A stretch of DNA of 64,000 nt from Campylorhamphus procurvoides (taxonomy: Eukaryota; Chordata; Aves; Passeriformes; Dendrocolaptidae). Shown here in pieces: positions 48,901-63,152 of this stretch (positions are counted from its first letter, which is position 1; every line of letters begins with the position of its first letter). Location: positions 183,571 to 247,570 of the forward strand of contig WBMV01008321.1 in assembly GCA_013396655.1 (NCBI GenBank), in the 5' to 3' direction. A program made the translations under genes and the position numbers. The notes under the pieces were generated by a model, which ran no database searches, was not told the origin of the DNA, and saw nothing but the letters and a program-made list of their open reading frames with translations.

Positions 48901-51900
48901 ATGTTTCCATCAGTCATAAATGAAAATATTTTATTTTAAGGACTGAAAAAGTTCAAGCACATTTCATGTGTGATTAGACTTTTGCAGATAAGTTTTTAGC
49001 ATGCCCAAGGCTATGTAAGGGGAACTTATTTGGAAATTTTTGTTGTTCTGCCTGGTGTCCTTAGGCAACAACAATAACCATAGCAAAATCTCTGCTGGAC
49101 AAAACAACAAAACATATAATTTGGGGATAATTTAAGTACAATGGTGGGCAAATATGCCTGTAAAAATACAGCAGAAGTAAAAGGATAGGTTACACCTAAA
49201 ATAAAACCTTTCCTTTCGTTGAATGATTGTTCTGATTTTACTTCAGGAAAAGCAGGAGCAGTGCTGCAGAATTCTCTCAGGGCTTTGGTGGCTCTAATAC
49301 ATCTATATGAATCTCAACAGAATAAATCACTTTTCTTGTTTAGCATCTCTGCTAAACAGTATTGTCATGATTTAAACATATCAGTTTGTGAATACTTGGC
49401 CTTAACAGCAGCTGTAAAGGGGATACCTGTGCATGTTTGAAACGGACAAAGATGCTGGTCAAAGATGACAGCAGAGAGGGGAGAAGGGGAGCTCATCTGA
49501 GATAGTGTTAAAGTCCAGTGCTGGGTCTTGGAAGAGGCTTTGATTTCCCAACTTCCATGAGTGTTTTGACCTTCTCTGAGCGTACGTCTGTACTACTGAT
49601 CAGTTTTGCTTGACTGCCACAAAAACTTGTACTTTCTGTCCTGGAGGCAAGGATTAGGATTAGAAAAATATCCAATGAAAGAGCATTGCACAGCCTGACA
49701 TAGGAAGAGGTGTGTTAGAAGGACTATGTAGAACACAATTTTATTTTTTTTTCAGATTATACTTTTTTTTCCTTTACTCACCAATGAAAATTTTTTACTC
49801 TTAAGTATTCAGCCATATACACTGAGTGAAAGAACAAGTAGCTTTCTTGCTAGGAATAGTAGCAAATAAGAGATGTTGTTGTGACAGGTGATGCTTGGAA
49901 CTTCCTACTTAGCCTGTCGTTGGTCAGGTTTTAATTTGAAGAAGTGAGTAGACATCTTAGATATATTGTTTATCTCATTCTGAATTCTAGTAAGACTTAA
50001 GACCTGCAGAAAGGCAAGCAAAGCCATATGTATGCAGACAGGAACACTGATGTGTTAGAAGACAGTGTGAGATCTGGTGTAGTTTCAGGCTCTGCCATGG
50101 TCTTCTTCTGTGACCGCGAGCAGTTTGCTTACCTTCTCTTTGCCCCACAGTCCATACCTTTATTTAGGCATTGCACTCTTTCCTCATGCCTTCTATTTCT
50201 CTTATCCATTACATTTCAGACTTTTCAGGATAGAACCTGCCTTTTACTGTGTACCTTCTGTCTATGAGTATTGCCTGGTAGAATGGGATGCAGTTGTGCA
50301 TTGGGCTTTCTAGTCTTTGGTTAATTTTGTATCACAGCTAAAAGTGACTGAATTTATTGTCAGTGTCGTAAAAATGGATTCTGAATGTTGAACAGTTGAG
50401 CAACTGAACAGAGATAACAGTCTTTTACATACATAATGACATAGAGACAACAGCTATTTTTGGGGGGTTTGTTGTTCTTGGACAGCAATATAGTTAAGTT
50501 CATTTGCTTATGAATGAAATTAATATTCATGATATTAAAAGAACAATTATTTTTTAGGTTCTTTATATTTTTTTAGTTGTGAAAGAAGGTAAGGAATTCT
50601 AAATTTAAGGTTACTGATTACTTATTTGAAAGTGTGATGATATGCTGAAGGAAATTAAAGCTGCAACATGAAAGGCAAATATTATTGCACACTCTGTTTT
50701 TTTTTTTGCAACTCACTTTAATGAAGTGTCTGTGTTCCATAGATACTTGGAAGCAAGGAGGAAAGTCATTGATAATGAAATTGTTTACTTATAGATCACC
50801 TTTCCAACTTTAGTTCATCAACTTCTGGTAAAAAGAATTACTTGAAAATATTTTTCTTGGTAAAGGCTAATATAGTAAAGTACAATGGCTACTGGAGTTA
50901 CATATATCTGTTATTTTTGTATGTTATGAGTAGTAGTTGAGAACCATAACTGTTTCCATTTTAAAATAGAACCTTTCAATGTGTAAATAGGTAACTACTG
51001 TGTTTTAAAAATAACTAATTGTAAGAAAGACACCAAGAGACAGTCTGCAATTATTAGTAATTTAATTAAGAATTCTTATCATCAAATTTTCCAACTTATA
51101 TCTCCTGAGAAGCATGTAGAATGTATGTATACTTGCAAGTACTTTTAATAGTTGTGCAGGAAAAGATGTCCCAGTACAGGACAGCATGCATAAAAGATTA
51201 ACCTTCAGCGTAGAGGAGTTTTCAATTTACACACTGCCTATAAGCAACCCAGTCCCTATTCTTGCATTGTAATTAGTTGATTTGTAATTCTGGTGACAAT
51301 TAGGATGGAATTTATCTTTGGATTTAACTTTGTTGTCTAAGGATTTAGCCTTTTACCTGTCTTTCCACAGGAAAGCTAAGATTTTGGGTGAGTTGAAGAT
51401 GAGTTCATCCTGTTGGGGAAAAGAAAAAAAAAGGCAACCTTAGTTTCTAGGATCCTGGCATACCTGGCATATTGGTTATCTACTTTACAGTTTGCTAATA
51501 CTAAAATAAGGCAATTTATATTTGCTGCACTAATAGGCATTTGGAAATCTTAAATTCACTGTGTTTTGGGTTCTTTTTACTACTTCCTTTTTATGTACCA
51601 AAACATCTAATCAGGCAAGGACATATTTCTTAAGGTATTAGAGGAAGTGAGTGACAGTCCAGCAGATTTTAAAAGATCACTGATTACCCGTGAATTCTCC
51701 CAGAGACCAACATTCAATAAAGAGGACCTTTGATATCATGTGCTCCTTACAAAAGGAGACCAGTGATTTCTGCCCACTTGTAATGATCTTTTAGATTCTT
51801 GGTAAGAAATGTTACCAAGTTATATGTGATCTAGTAAATGAAGGTGTTTACTTCATAATTGTATTACTGTAATGTTTTCTGTATTTCTATTGTCATTGCT

Positions 51901-54900
51901 GTGATGGTAGGACTGTGAGGAAGCATGCTGGATTGAACAATCGTGTGATACACAGCATGGGGTAATGCAAAGCACTGTCTGTGTCACCTGCTCGGACTTC
52001 AGCAGTTCCAGGCTTCTCTCAAAGCATATCCACACATATGTATTATAAAGACTGTTGGTTAAAATCTGGGCACTCCACTCTGTGATGACTGGCTTGGACA
52101 AGAGCTGTGGCTTCTAGGCTAAAGTACTGTAGATAGCAAAGACATTCTGTGGTCCTTATATTCTTGTTTATATGTTTTACTACCTTTACCTTTCTGCTGT
52201 TAAGAAGAAACTGTGTTTTGCTGTGTTTTGTTTTGCTGGGTGGGAGTGTTTTTCATTTGTTTTTATAAAAATTAAAAGACTGTCTTGTTTCTGACAAATT
52301 CCCTAAGGAAATATGTTCAGTCTAATGAAGTCTATTCACTGAGTGGTTGAAGTCTTGAGCTGTGCTCCTACAGGCAATTTGAGTTCAACTGACTTGATGT
52401 GCTGGACTAACAAGAGTCTGGTTTTGAGGACTGCTACCAAATGTGTATAAACAAAGCTGAGCAGAAAGACATGGGATTTATAGATGTTTTTGTAGTTGTA
52501 CTTTAAAAGCCCATTCCCAGTCTCAGAGATGCCGTCCTGTCCTTCCCCATGCCATGTATCTTTCTCTTCTCAGGTTTCTTTCTGCTTGCTCAAGAAAACA
52601 GAAAGTATAGCAGTGCTTCTAACAACAGCAGCAAATCAATATACATACAAATTGGATTCACTCAGCTAAATTTCGATTTTATTATCTTGGCCAGAGCCAG
52701 CCAGTTATCAGAGCTTCAGAAACTGAGTTCCTTACCTTCCCTCTCCTCAAGATCTGTACATGGGACCAACAGACAATCCTGCATGAAACTTCTATTTTTG
52801 AAAAACTTTTTTTTCTAGAAAACTTGTCATCCAGTAATTCTCCAAATCTGAAAATGTATTGATTGCATGTAAAGTACTTTTTTTTGCTTTCCTCTTCTTT
52901 GAATTCCTCTGATCGCTGTTTTCTGGCATTTTCCCCTGTAAGAAAGTGTCCTTTACGCTCTTTCGTCAGTGCTCTCCACTGCTGTCCTGCAGAAGCAAGC
53001 ATTTTTATCCCATCATGTGATCCAATGATTGTGTTAAGCTTTAACATGCCTTGACTACTCAACTTTTGGAAAATTTTTTTGTGTCTTCATATAATGTATA
53101 CTAATTTCCTCAGTTATCAGCAGAAGACAGGAAGATAGTACAACAATGGGAGCACAAATGTATCTGTAAATACTGATTTTTCTTAGATTCAAAGACCTGT
53201 CTGTTAGTCAGTCTCTTAGAGTCCTTCATTCTGCGGCTTCTTGGCAAGCCAGATGGACAGTATAAACCTTTCTAATAGTGTTTTAGGTGTTTTCCCCAAA
53301 ATCACTGACAGATTTTATCTTCCTTCCAACTAGCACAAGCTGCAATGTGAAAGCTAAACCTACTATCTAGAATTTATTTATCTATGTACTTGCAATCAGA
53401 CTATTCTCTTTCAGGAATTAACATGCCAATCCTTTATAGTTTCCCTACAGCTTTTGCCTGCATTTTCCAAATCTATCTTTTACAGAAATGGTTTTTTTCT
53501 TCCTTAATATTGTTACTGTAGTCAACATATTAGACTTTATTTCTTCTATTTACAGTGTGACTGTAATATTAGAAATCTTTTTGTTGATTTTTTTATCCCC
53601 TAAATATTTATCTTCTTTCTTTTAAATTCAGTTTTTCAACACTTCATCGTGTCTATGTAGTTGCACTCACAAACTTAAGCCAGGTTAAATCTGTTTGTTC
53701 TAAAAACTTATATATCCTCGAGTAACAAAATATTCATATTTTTATGGGTGTGGGGTGGCAGAATTTAGATACTTGCATAGAGAAAAGAAGTACTGTTTTC
53801 TGCACTGTTGATTTTCTAAATGTTACTCCTAGTGTTTCGGTTTCAGTCTTTTCGAATCCTTTTCAAGCTGCCTTATCTTCTCATCTCTGTATGTAGAATA
53901 ATGTATTTTATAGTGACGATGATACGGAGTTCTCTAAACTGTAATTCTTACTGAAGCCACTGATAATGTCTTCCTCTTAGACCAAAACTACACAATGAAG
54001 TGTTAGAAAGGAGAAATCTACTTACATATGTGATCTCGAGAACTATTTGTCCCTGCCTGGTACGCCCTGCAGAAACTCTGCTAGACAGCTTTAAGACCTT
54101 GAGGCTTTTTTCTTGCTTCTTGACCAGTGTTTAAGTAAGCATCCTATTACTTAAGATTTTATTTCTTTGGCGTCGTGGTAATTTCAACTCTGTCTACTTA
54201 CACATTTTATCTTAGTGTTTTCAAAGAAAGTGTAGGGGTTTTAGGAGGCTTGTAAGCGGTCAGGCTGGCTCTGGGTCCATCACAGCTGGAGTTGATCTAA
54301 GTTTGGTCTGCCTTGTCCTCTCCTCTATTGGCTCTGGCTCTGTGTTTCCACCTTCTACGCTGTGCTGGCACTAGTGCTTGTCTGATCATTCTGTGGATTG
54401 CTCCTTGGAGCAGATCTGGCTGAAAAGTTTTTTTGTTTCGTTGTTCTCCTTTTTTAATTTTTTTTTTATTTTTTTTTAAACTTTTGTGGGGTTAGCTTGC
54501 GGACGAGCAACCTCCCTGGGCTGGCTCCTGCATGCCTGTGTGGGTGTTAGTGCTGATGCAAGGGAAAGAATAGAAAGCCTTAGCTGGTAGAGAAAGGACA
54601 TGAGGCGAGGCTCTGTTAACCTGAAAGCTTGTTGCTTTGAGGTGCTGTAGAATCCCAGCCTCAGGCTCCACTCTTTCTCCAAGCAGATCTCTGTACCAGC
54701 ACCCATTCACTCACTGCTGTTCACTCTAGTGCCAGCAGTAGTTTTTGTGTAGCTGTGCCATTCCAAATCACAACAGACCCCCTCTCCCTGTCCCCCAAAA
54801 CCACAGCAATTTCTTCAGCTGACTGAATATGTAGCCATGTAATGTTACTGCTGGCAGTGAGGATGGAGCAAGAAAAGTAAATATTTAAAAAAAAAAAAAA

Positions 54901-55000
54901 GTTAAAAAAGTAAATGCCAGTCATTAAGCCATGTAAAGTAACCATAGAATTGCAGCTTGTGAGGTATATATATATATATTGCATTTTACAACTGTAATGT
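45902..55000. other. gene-free interval
   Basis: No exon, CR1 copy or RNA gene is recognised. Low-complexity parts are TG repeats near 47597-47610, a 19-T run at 48857-48875 and T-rich tracts at 54451-54480. An A run lies at 54887-54901 and a TA repeat at 54965-54980. Two X-box-like motifs sit together at 49057-49087. Confidence 0.55.
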
Positions 55001-58000
55001 TTTACAAATGTTTAGCCTTTACATGACTTTTAACAAGACTGTTCTTGAATGCAAGATTGTTTTGCCCACCTCTCACACACAGCTTCCAGTTTAAGTCTTT
55101 TGGTAGATGCCTCTAAGCCCATGTCAATATAAAGTCCAGATCTGGCATCTTTCATATTGCAGAAGTCTATGATGTGTTTTTACAAATATATATATGTACT
55201 TCCGTTTGTATTTACATAGAAAATTATTAAAGCAACAAGGTTATGGAAAAAAGTAGAACTTTAACAGATTTTCATTGGAAAATAATTTTATCTGGTTGCC
55301 GGAGGTATGCAACTAAATTCACAGGTGAGGAATAGTTGGATCGGTATGTGGTGTAAATGATCACTGTTCCTTTAGCTTTTTACATAGTTGATGATCTGCC
55401 CCAAGATACCCATTCTGGAGTACCACAAAGCAGGGAATCACAAAAGATAAATGGTAAGACTGGACAAGGGTTGCAATAATTGTATAAGATAGAATTCATC
55501 CCACTTGCCTTAGTCTCTAAGATGTAGGTATTCAGCATAAATTAATTGTTTCCAAGTCATTTTTAAGTTGGGAGAAAGAGACAGACTTCTCCAGTGTCAA
55601 TTTCTCTTCTACTTCAGTTATCCATGGGCAAACATGCTATGATGATACCTCTCTGTATGTATTTATTTGATTAGAAAGGAATTCCGCACAATTAGCTTAA
55701 ACTAGACAGCTACTTTTAATTTCCTGAATTTATATGAGATATAAACTAACACTGAGGCTCAATTATCATATGCACCAATTTTTATCCCCTTTAAGTGTGG
55801 AGAACCTTTGTATGACTCTCAGCTTTTTTGTATTAACTAACTGCAACCCCTAAACTGCAATTAACTAACTGTAACTTCGCAGTTACTCTTTACACAGACA
55901 GAACTACATTAATTTTAAAGAAATTCTGATTTCTAAGAAGTATAGTGATTTGAAAGAGAATGACATTTTAAGCAAACATCTGAGAAAATATATAACTTTT
56001 TAGGTTTACATTTAAAACAATCTAAAATAAAACAATGCTAGAAACTCTACTATGTTTTGGTAATAGCTTGCTTATTGAACATAGAGCTGTTTATTTTGTC
56101 CACTGAGTATGTTCATGAAGCCTTAGTAAATTTTTGGAATAAAATTTGCAAGTAGCATAAAACTTCAGTGTGCTAAAACAGGACATCCTCTGCATAAGTG
56201 TGCTTAAAATTAATAATTAAAAAACTCCCCCAAAAAAGAGATTTTAAGGAGTGGTATCTCTGCATCAAAAGGGCAAGAGTCTAAATCTGAATGTAAGTAT
56301 AAAAGCTGGAAAAGATTGAACATATGCTATTTCCCACCAGCACAATATTAAATGCAATTATTTTCTTTCTGCTAAAATCTTGAATATATCTTGCAACACA
56401 ACCTCAAAGAATCCCCTGCTGCTGTTGATTATAGAGAATCCCACTTCCTGCCACCCAGTAAGCCTTTGCAATTTTCTCTTTTTCGCCACCCTGTGGAGAT
56501 AAATAGTGTATATTAATGTGAAAATATCAACAGTAAAATCTCTTAATATTCTCCACAAAATAAAGCTTGTCTCTAAATCAAGGGATTTATATCATTCATT
56601 AGGGTTTTTTTGAGCAAAAAGAAGCAAGTTCCTCATGTAAGGGCTTTGAAAAGTTTGAATCTCACTCTTGGAAAAAAAGTGTACCAAATACTCTGTAGTA
56701 GAGGATTGAATGTTTTAAAATTGAAGAAAGGATTTTATATAGTGTACCACATTTAAAGCACACATATCTTCGTAGTTTCCTATGTCAGTATTTCATTAAA
56801 TAGGCCTTGACAAATCCTTTCTTCACCTCCTTTGACCCAGAACTTTAGGAAGTGTCAGAGAATTTTGTGCTGTTTTTCAGGAATTGCTACCTGTGCAGAA
56901 CACAAGAGTGCAGAGGATGTTCTATAAAAGGTTGATCATGTGTGGCTACAATAGATGTGTGCATTCAAATCTAATGCAATTGCTAATTCCACACTCAGCT
57001 CACTTTTGTACATTCAAACCCATAACATGACCAATTACCTTTGCAACTCTAAGTTCTAGAAAGGGCAAGAAAAGCAAAGGCAGAAACTATGACCCCTTGA
57101 ACACTGCTTTACAATCGAGATTGAGGTTTCAGTGCTTAAGTGGAAAATTGCCATACTAAAGAAATGATTGCTTGCTGATCTTAAGAGTTGGGCATTCGGG
57201 GGATGTGTGACTACATTGATTCTAAAGTGCTCTCTTTTTGCTTAACATGTTTTTCCTTTTCATTTCAACTACCAGGGACGTGGGCTCCTTTGATGAACTC
57301 TGTAAACATTTCCTAAGTTAATTAAAAAGACCCCACCCTATAATGCTAATCTTGGACATACCTTTCTATTGCATAAATGAGAAAGCTGATTGAAAGAAAT
57401 GTTCAAACCAGAAGCAAAATTAAAAAAAAAAAGAAAAGAAAAACCTTTAGAACAGAACCCTTAGTCACAGACATTTCAGATGGCAGTCTGAGAAATCTAA
57501 CCATTCCATATTATTAAAATGCCATCAAATTAAAATAACGGCAGAACACTGAGACAGAGGCAAATTGTGTCCCCTCCCCTGCGGTTGTGGCAGGCCAGCA
57601 GTGAAGGACCCAGCCAGGAGCATAATTTCTGTGGGAAGGAGGGAAGGGAGAAGGGAGGATACCTTTTGTGTCTCTGGGCTGCAGAATGTGGTACTAGAAA
57701 AAGTCAGCAATTGTGAGCTGCGTTGTATTGGCTGGTTTGGTACTTGGCATTAGTGCAACACCAGTGCAGGCTGTTACCGACTGAGGGAGAGGCTGGTTCC
57801 TTCTTTTGTCCCTTTCTGCCCTACCAGTGGCAGCTGCTGGGAAGGTATTTTTCCCCAATGTGTTTTGTTGAAAGGTACACAAAATATTTTCAATTATCCC
57901 TTGCTGTTAGATTTCTGTGTAAATAATTTGTGGTTAAAAAAAAAAAAATTATGGTAAAAATCCATCCAAGGCAGGAAGACTGTTTGCTACTTTCAGCCTC

Positions 58001-60802
58001 AATTCTATAAACATTTCTATGCATGTTTAGTTTTCACCATGTGAGCAGTATCCATTTGGGTGAAGTTAAGTATGGCTGTAGCTGCACGTTGGAAACTTGA
58101 CCTACTTTGCATATCATTATGTATATAGAGCAATTTTAGTCCAAGAGAGTATCCCATAGATGGGAAGTCTGAGTTGCAGAAGAGACCATTGAGGAAATGA
58201 AACCTGGCAAACTAATATGGATCTAAATATTTCTGTACTTTAGTGTAATATATTCACTCACAGATGAAGAAGTAGTAGGAATAACATGAGCATTAACAAA
58301 AATTACAATTTATTCAGTGGCTGAGGCTAAAACCAAAACCAGCTTGCGTGGTGGCAACACACAGCTGATTTATGAGTACCTTTTATGATTAGAACTGCAG
58401 GTTTTGGCATTATTTTACATATTGCAAAGAGAGTTTTGTTTGTTTTGAAAATGCATAAATGATAGGATTGGAGAAATTTTTAGTGTCAAGTCGGCTATGC
58501 ATCCTCTTACTTGTACCAGAACATTGTAATAGCAGTATTTAAAAAATCCTTCTATCGAATGTGATGCAGGACTTCAAGAGCATGAAGGCTGAGCCTCATT
58601 ACTGTCTTGTATGAATATTTCTATACATTATCTGTTCCATTAACTTAGTTCCTGATACTGCAGAAGTTTAGATGCCTAGAATTACAGAGAGTGAATAATT
58701 CTATTAGAGTAAATTGGACTACTACAAATGTGTGAAGTGAAGTGTGCACGTGAGCCTTTGCGGGGCTGGGGCTTTTAATGGTAATCTTGTTACACATAAA
58801 TATAATTGATATGTGAGGAATCTTTTATGAATTAAGTCTCCCAACAGTCTCCCTCCATGTAGAGAAAGATGATGAAGAGGTGAAAAGCCCAAAAAGGGTA
58901 GGCCCCAGGTTTTTAGAGACGTATGCCCACATTCACACGCATCCGATATAAGCAGATATGGATCTGTCTAAATTGAGCTCGAGGCTTGCGTTCTTAGCAT
59001 TTTTTTCTACTCAAGTGACTTGGTGTAAGTGACTTGTTCAAAAACACTCTGTAGGTTTGTAGCACAGCCAGGAATAGAACCCACATCTCCTGACTCACAG
59101 TTACAGACCAGACTTCTGCTTAAATTTGTGTGAAAAGTTAATTGGCCGTGTTTCTGTATGAGAGGGAATTTATTAATATTGTTGCTAGCTTACAGTGTTC
59201 TGTAATTTTCTTGATATGATCCCATTCAATAAAGGTGTAGAGCTGAACGTGGGCTTACTCTGTGTAGATGCAGAGCATCTGGTTTATAGAAATGGTTTCC
59301 CACCAAAAAGGAAAACTTGGAACTGTAGATTTTTAATGCACAGATCTTGTGCTGTTGCAATGTTAAGAAGTCCTTGTTGTTATGAATGTGCATTATGAGT
59401 ATATTGTACACAGTCCTGGTATGCAAATGTGTAGCATTCAGAGAAGTGAAATAATTCTGTGTTATTATTATCTTTGTAAATTGCATCTTAAGAGTTTGTT
59501 GAGGACTTTACGATGGCAGTTTTCTATAGTCACAGCTATACAGCACAAAGTGTTTCTTTCATTATTAACAATAACTGAGCCAATGAAAATGCTTTTAAAT
59601 ATACACCAGACAAGCAGTTATCCAGCTCTTCCTTCTTACCATCCACAAACCATCTTTTAGCATCTTATAAACGAGCATGTAAAATAGCTTTGTAAACATC
59701 TGCTTTTCATTGTTAATTGTCAGGGAAAACTAGAGATTTAAATGCTTCTTTTGTAGCATTCCTTAATCCTATCAGAAAGGAGAGCTCTAGATGCTTCTCC
59801 TTTTTCACTGCAGATAGCTTCCGTGGGCTGTGGGCTTTCTTCTTTTTCCCTTTCCTTTTTTTTTTTTTGTTTTGATTTTAATATTGATAGTTTTTATTTA
59901 CTTACAAACAGCTTGTTTCACATCTCAGTTTGAAAGGTCTTGCACATTCTAGTCTGTGTGGCAACTCAGTAAATTTAAACAAAATATACTATGTAATTAT
60001 TGATTGCTGTGTAAAATGTGTTGAAAATCTACTTTTTTTTTCTCATTACAATCTGCTCAGTATTTTCTTACATGTATAAACTATCGGCTAGGTATTGTAT
60101 CATACATATACAATAAGAAAACAAGAGTATATGTTCATACTGTCCTATAAGAGAAAAAATGAAAATATAAATTTCACACTGCTACAATAGAATTATTATT
60201 TTTTAAAAAACACTGCCTTTATTTGGAAAGTTTTCTCTTCTAAAAATCGAGTCATTAATGTCAGTTGAGTGTGTCTGGCAATGATTTACTTAAGATAGCA
60301 TTCATAACACACAGTAGCTGCATTATACAGGAAAAATAAATCTATTCACGTTACATTTCCTACCTTTAAAGCTTTTTTAAAAAATCTTGTATTATGGTCT
60401 TGGATTTGTAACATTTGACTTTTTGCTTCTTGCACACACAAAAGGAACATTCATGATTTAAAAATATTTCATGTTTTATACTTCTTGAACAGGAATAAAT
60501 CTTTTTTTACATAGGTTTTTTTTTAAAAACCTGAAGTTTGAATGTTTCCGTAGCTTTCATCTTTTATTTTTGGTGGTTTTAAGGTCAAAGTCTGCCTAAC
60601 TAGTTCCTCCAACACAGCCATTATTTTAGAATAATTTAGGTTTCTCTTTGTTTTGTTAATTAAATCATAATTGAAGGATACCATTACCTATTAATGTTTT
60701 TATTCCTGCTTTTCAATATTTACTTCTAGAAGTTCCTAAAAGAATTGTTACATGACCTCGGCATTGCTGCATGTAAAATTAATTGAAATGACATATTGTT
60801 GC

Positions 60803-60816
60803 GTTTCTATGACAAC
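60803..60816. promoter_or_regulatory. X-box-like (RFX) palindrome
   Basis: GTTTCTATGACAAC fits the imperfect palindrome of RFX X-boxes (GTNNCC-AT-RGNAAC type) with its AT centre. This is a single motif match without supporting data. Confidence 0.3.
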
Positions 60817-63130
60817 CATATCATGATGCTGATGTTCTCAAAAATTTATAAACTACTATTTCAACTATGCTAATACCACTGAGCAGAGTTAACATTTATT
60901 TACTTAGTATTCTTATTAGAATTAAGCTTTTTTTAAAAAAATAGGAAAAGGTGTATGTTTTGGATTTTTTGTGAAACTATGATTTTTTGTGAGAACATTT
61001 TTAAAACCTAACTCTGCTTTGTAATGTCGATGAAGAGCTTCTTCACTCAAAACAAAGACAATGTATATCATCACTCACAAACTTTTAAACATGACATTCC
61101 AAAATAACTCTTACGGTGTAATCCACTGCAATTGATTTAAAAACAGTCTTGTTTTCTAATGGAATATTTAAAGCCAATTTATTCCTATTTCTATTGTCCT
61201 AGATGCTAAACCTCAAATGCTTGTGACATAAGAGTACTGATTCACTGCTATGACTTATATAAATGAAGCCACAAGCTTGAGTGTCTGCATGACCAGGCAC
61301 AGAATTATAACCCCCCCTAAAAATATCTTCTTATATTCCTTTCTTCTTTTATTGTAAATGTTAAAAACTTTGCCTGGTAACTTGATTTTTTTTCCCCATA
61401 TTGAATACATTCCTTTAGTATAATCACGCTATTCCATCAATCTGCAGGCTTTTAGAAGTTAGCTGATTTTAACAGTTTGACAGGCAACTCTATTACTCAG
61501 GCAACACTCACATTGGAATCAATGAGTGTTTTACTTGAGTAAAAAATTTAGGACCAACGTAAGATGCCTTATTCAAGTTACTTCATAATTATATAGATTG
61601 GAATGACTTAAAAAATAGTGAACTTTACTCTCCAAACATAGTAATTTTACTCAGTCTAACACTTATTAAAAATGTGTGTTTTCTGTTCAAAATGCTTGAT
61701 TCTCATGTATAAGACTTATTGATCATTGATTCACATAGGAAATAAAACACCTTGATCTTTGAGTTATTTGTCTTAGGAAGATTTCAAAAGAGTCAAATCA
61801 CATTTATTTCACTTCAGTTAAATCTGATATTACACTGGAAAAACTTTTGATATAATTGAATGATCAAATATGTTGAGATCATGTCACATTCTGGTTTTTA
61901 ACAGTATGAATACTTTTAGCAGTTTCTACCCAATATCCCTGGTTTACTAAGCTATATTTAAACATGTTTTGAAAGATTTATACAGTGATTTCCTTCTTAG
62001 TCAACTTTGTTGCAAGAAGTTATTCCTGCATATTTGGGTTAGAAAATGTAAAGTGCCCTTAGAGGGAAGGAGGGAGGAGACGCCCATACAACCCACGCGA
62101 TATGCCATGATATTTATAAGCTCCAGTTAAAATTGAACAGTCTAAAACAACTTTGTCCCCCAAAATTTCTTTGTAGACATTTTAATCTTTTGTCTTGATA
62201 TTTTCCAAATCGTTAATCCTTTCTGGCATCATCATTTTGATTCTCTTAATAAGAAACATGCACTTTACATGCACAGGACTTGAGCTTCTGGGTGAAACAA
62301 CTGACAGTGACACAGGCCTACAAGATTAGGCCATTTTGTAACAAATTCACAGGAACATCTTGAAGCCAATGTAATTTCTAAGTGCACAGTTGTAGTAATA
62401 TAACATACAAAATCATTGGCCTACCGCAAGGATTCCTTTTATTTCTGTTCGTGTGGTGTGTATATGTGGCTTAGTGGCAATGCATTTATTTGCGTTGTGG
62501 GCCACTCCTCAGGTCAAAGGCAGCTTTGTTTATTCTTATTTATTCTAACCTTCAGGGTTGGTGGTTTTGTTTTGTTTGTTTGGGGGTTTTTGTTTGGTTT
62601 GTGTTTTGAGTATTTGTTTGGGGTTTTTTTTTTACACAATATCTTGTTTGTAGCATAATAGTTTGGTCAGGACTTTGAAATTTGTGCTTTGCTGTTGGGG
62701 TTAATTTTTTATTTTTTGGAGGGGGCTATGAGAAAAAATAAAGTGTTGGAATAAATACAGTGCTACAATATAAAGCCTATATGTGTCCTGTTGAACTCTA
62801 GCAAGTGCTGTGAGAACGAGACATTGCTAGTGAAAAAATAAAAGCACTGTTGTGTACTGATAAATCCTTACAATAATTCACAGGGTCTGCAGTCATCATG
62901 TTTAGCAAAGGTTTTTCTGTGATTGAGATTCTGGGAAAAATATTCTGCAAATTTCATGTTTATACCCCTGACCCACAGCTTACTGTGAGCTGTAATATAA
63001 AATAGGACTACTGTGGGCTATAAGGGGATCCTCTAGCATGTCTCTCCTTCCAGCTCCTCAATTCTGCTGGCAGGTATAGTTATACCAGTGAATCTTCCTA
63101 TCCTTCCTCATTCATAAGACAAGCTCTGCT

Positions 63131-63152
63131 ATTCCCAGCTGAAGCTGGGAAT
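63131..63152. repeat. perfect 10-bp inverted repeat (2-nt loop)
   Basis: attcccagct and agctgggaat flank 'ga'. It is a near-perfect palindrome that could extrude as a cruciform or form a tight hairpin. Confidence 0.7.
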
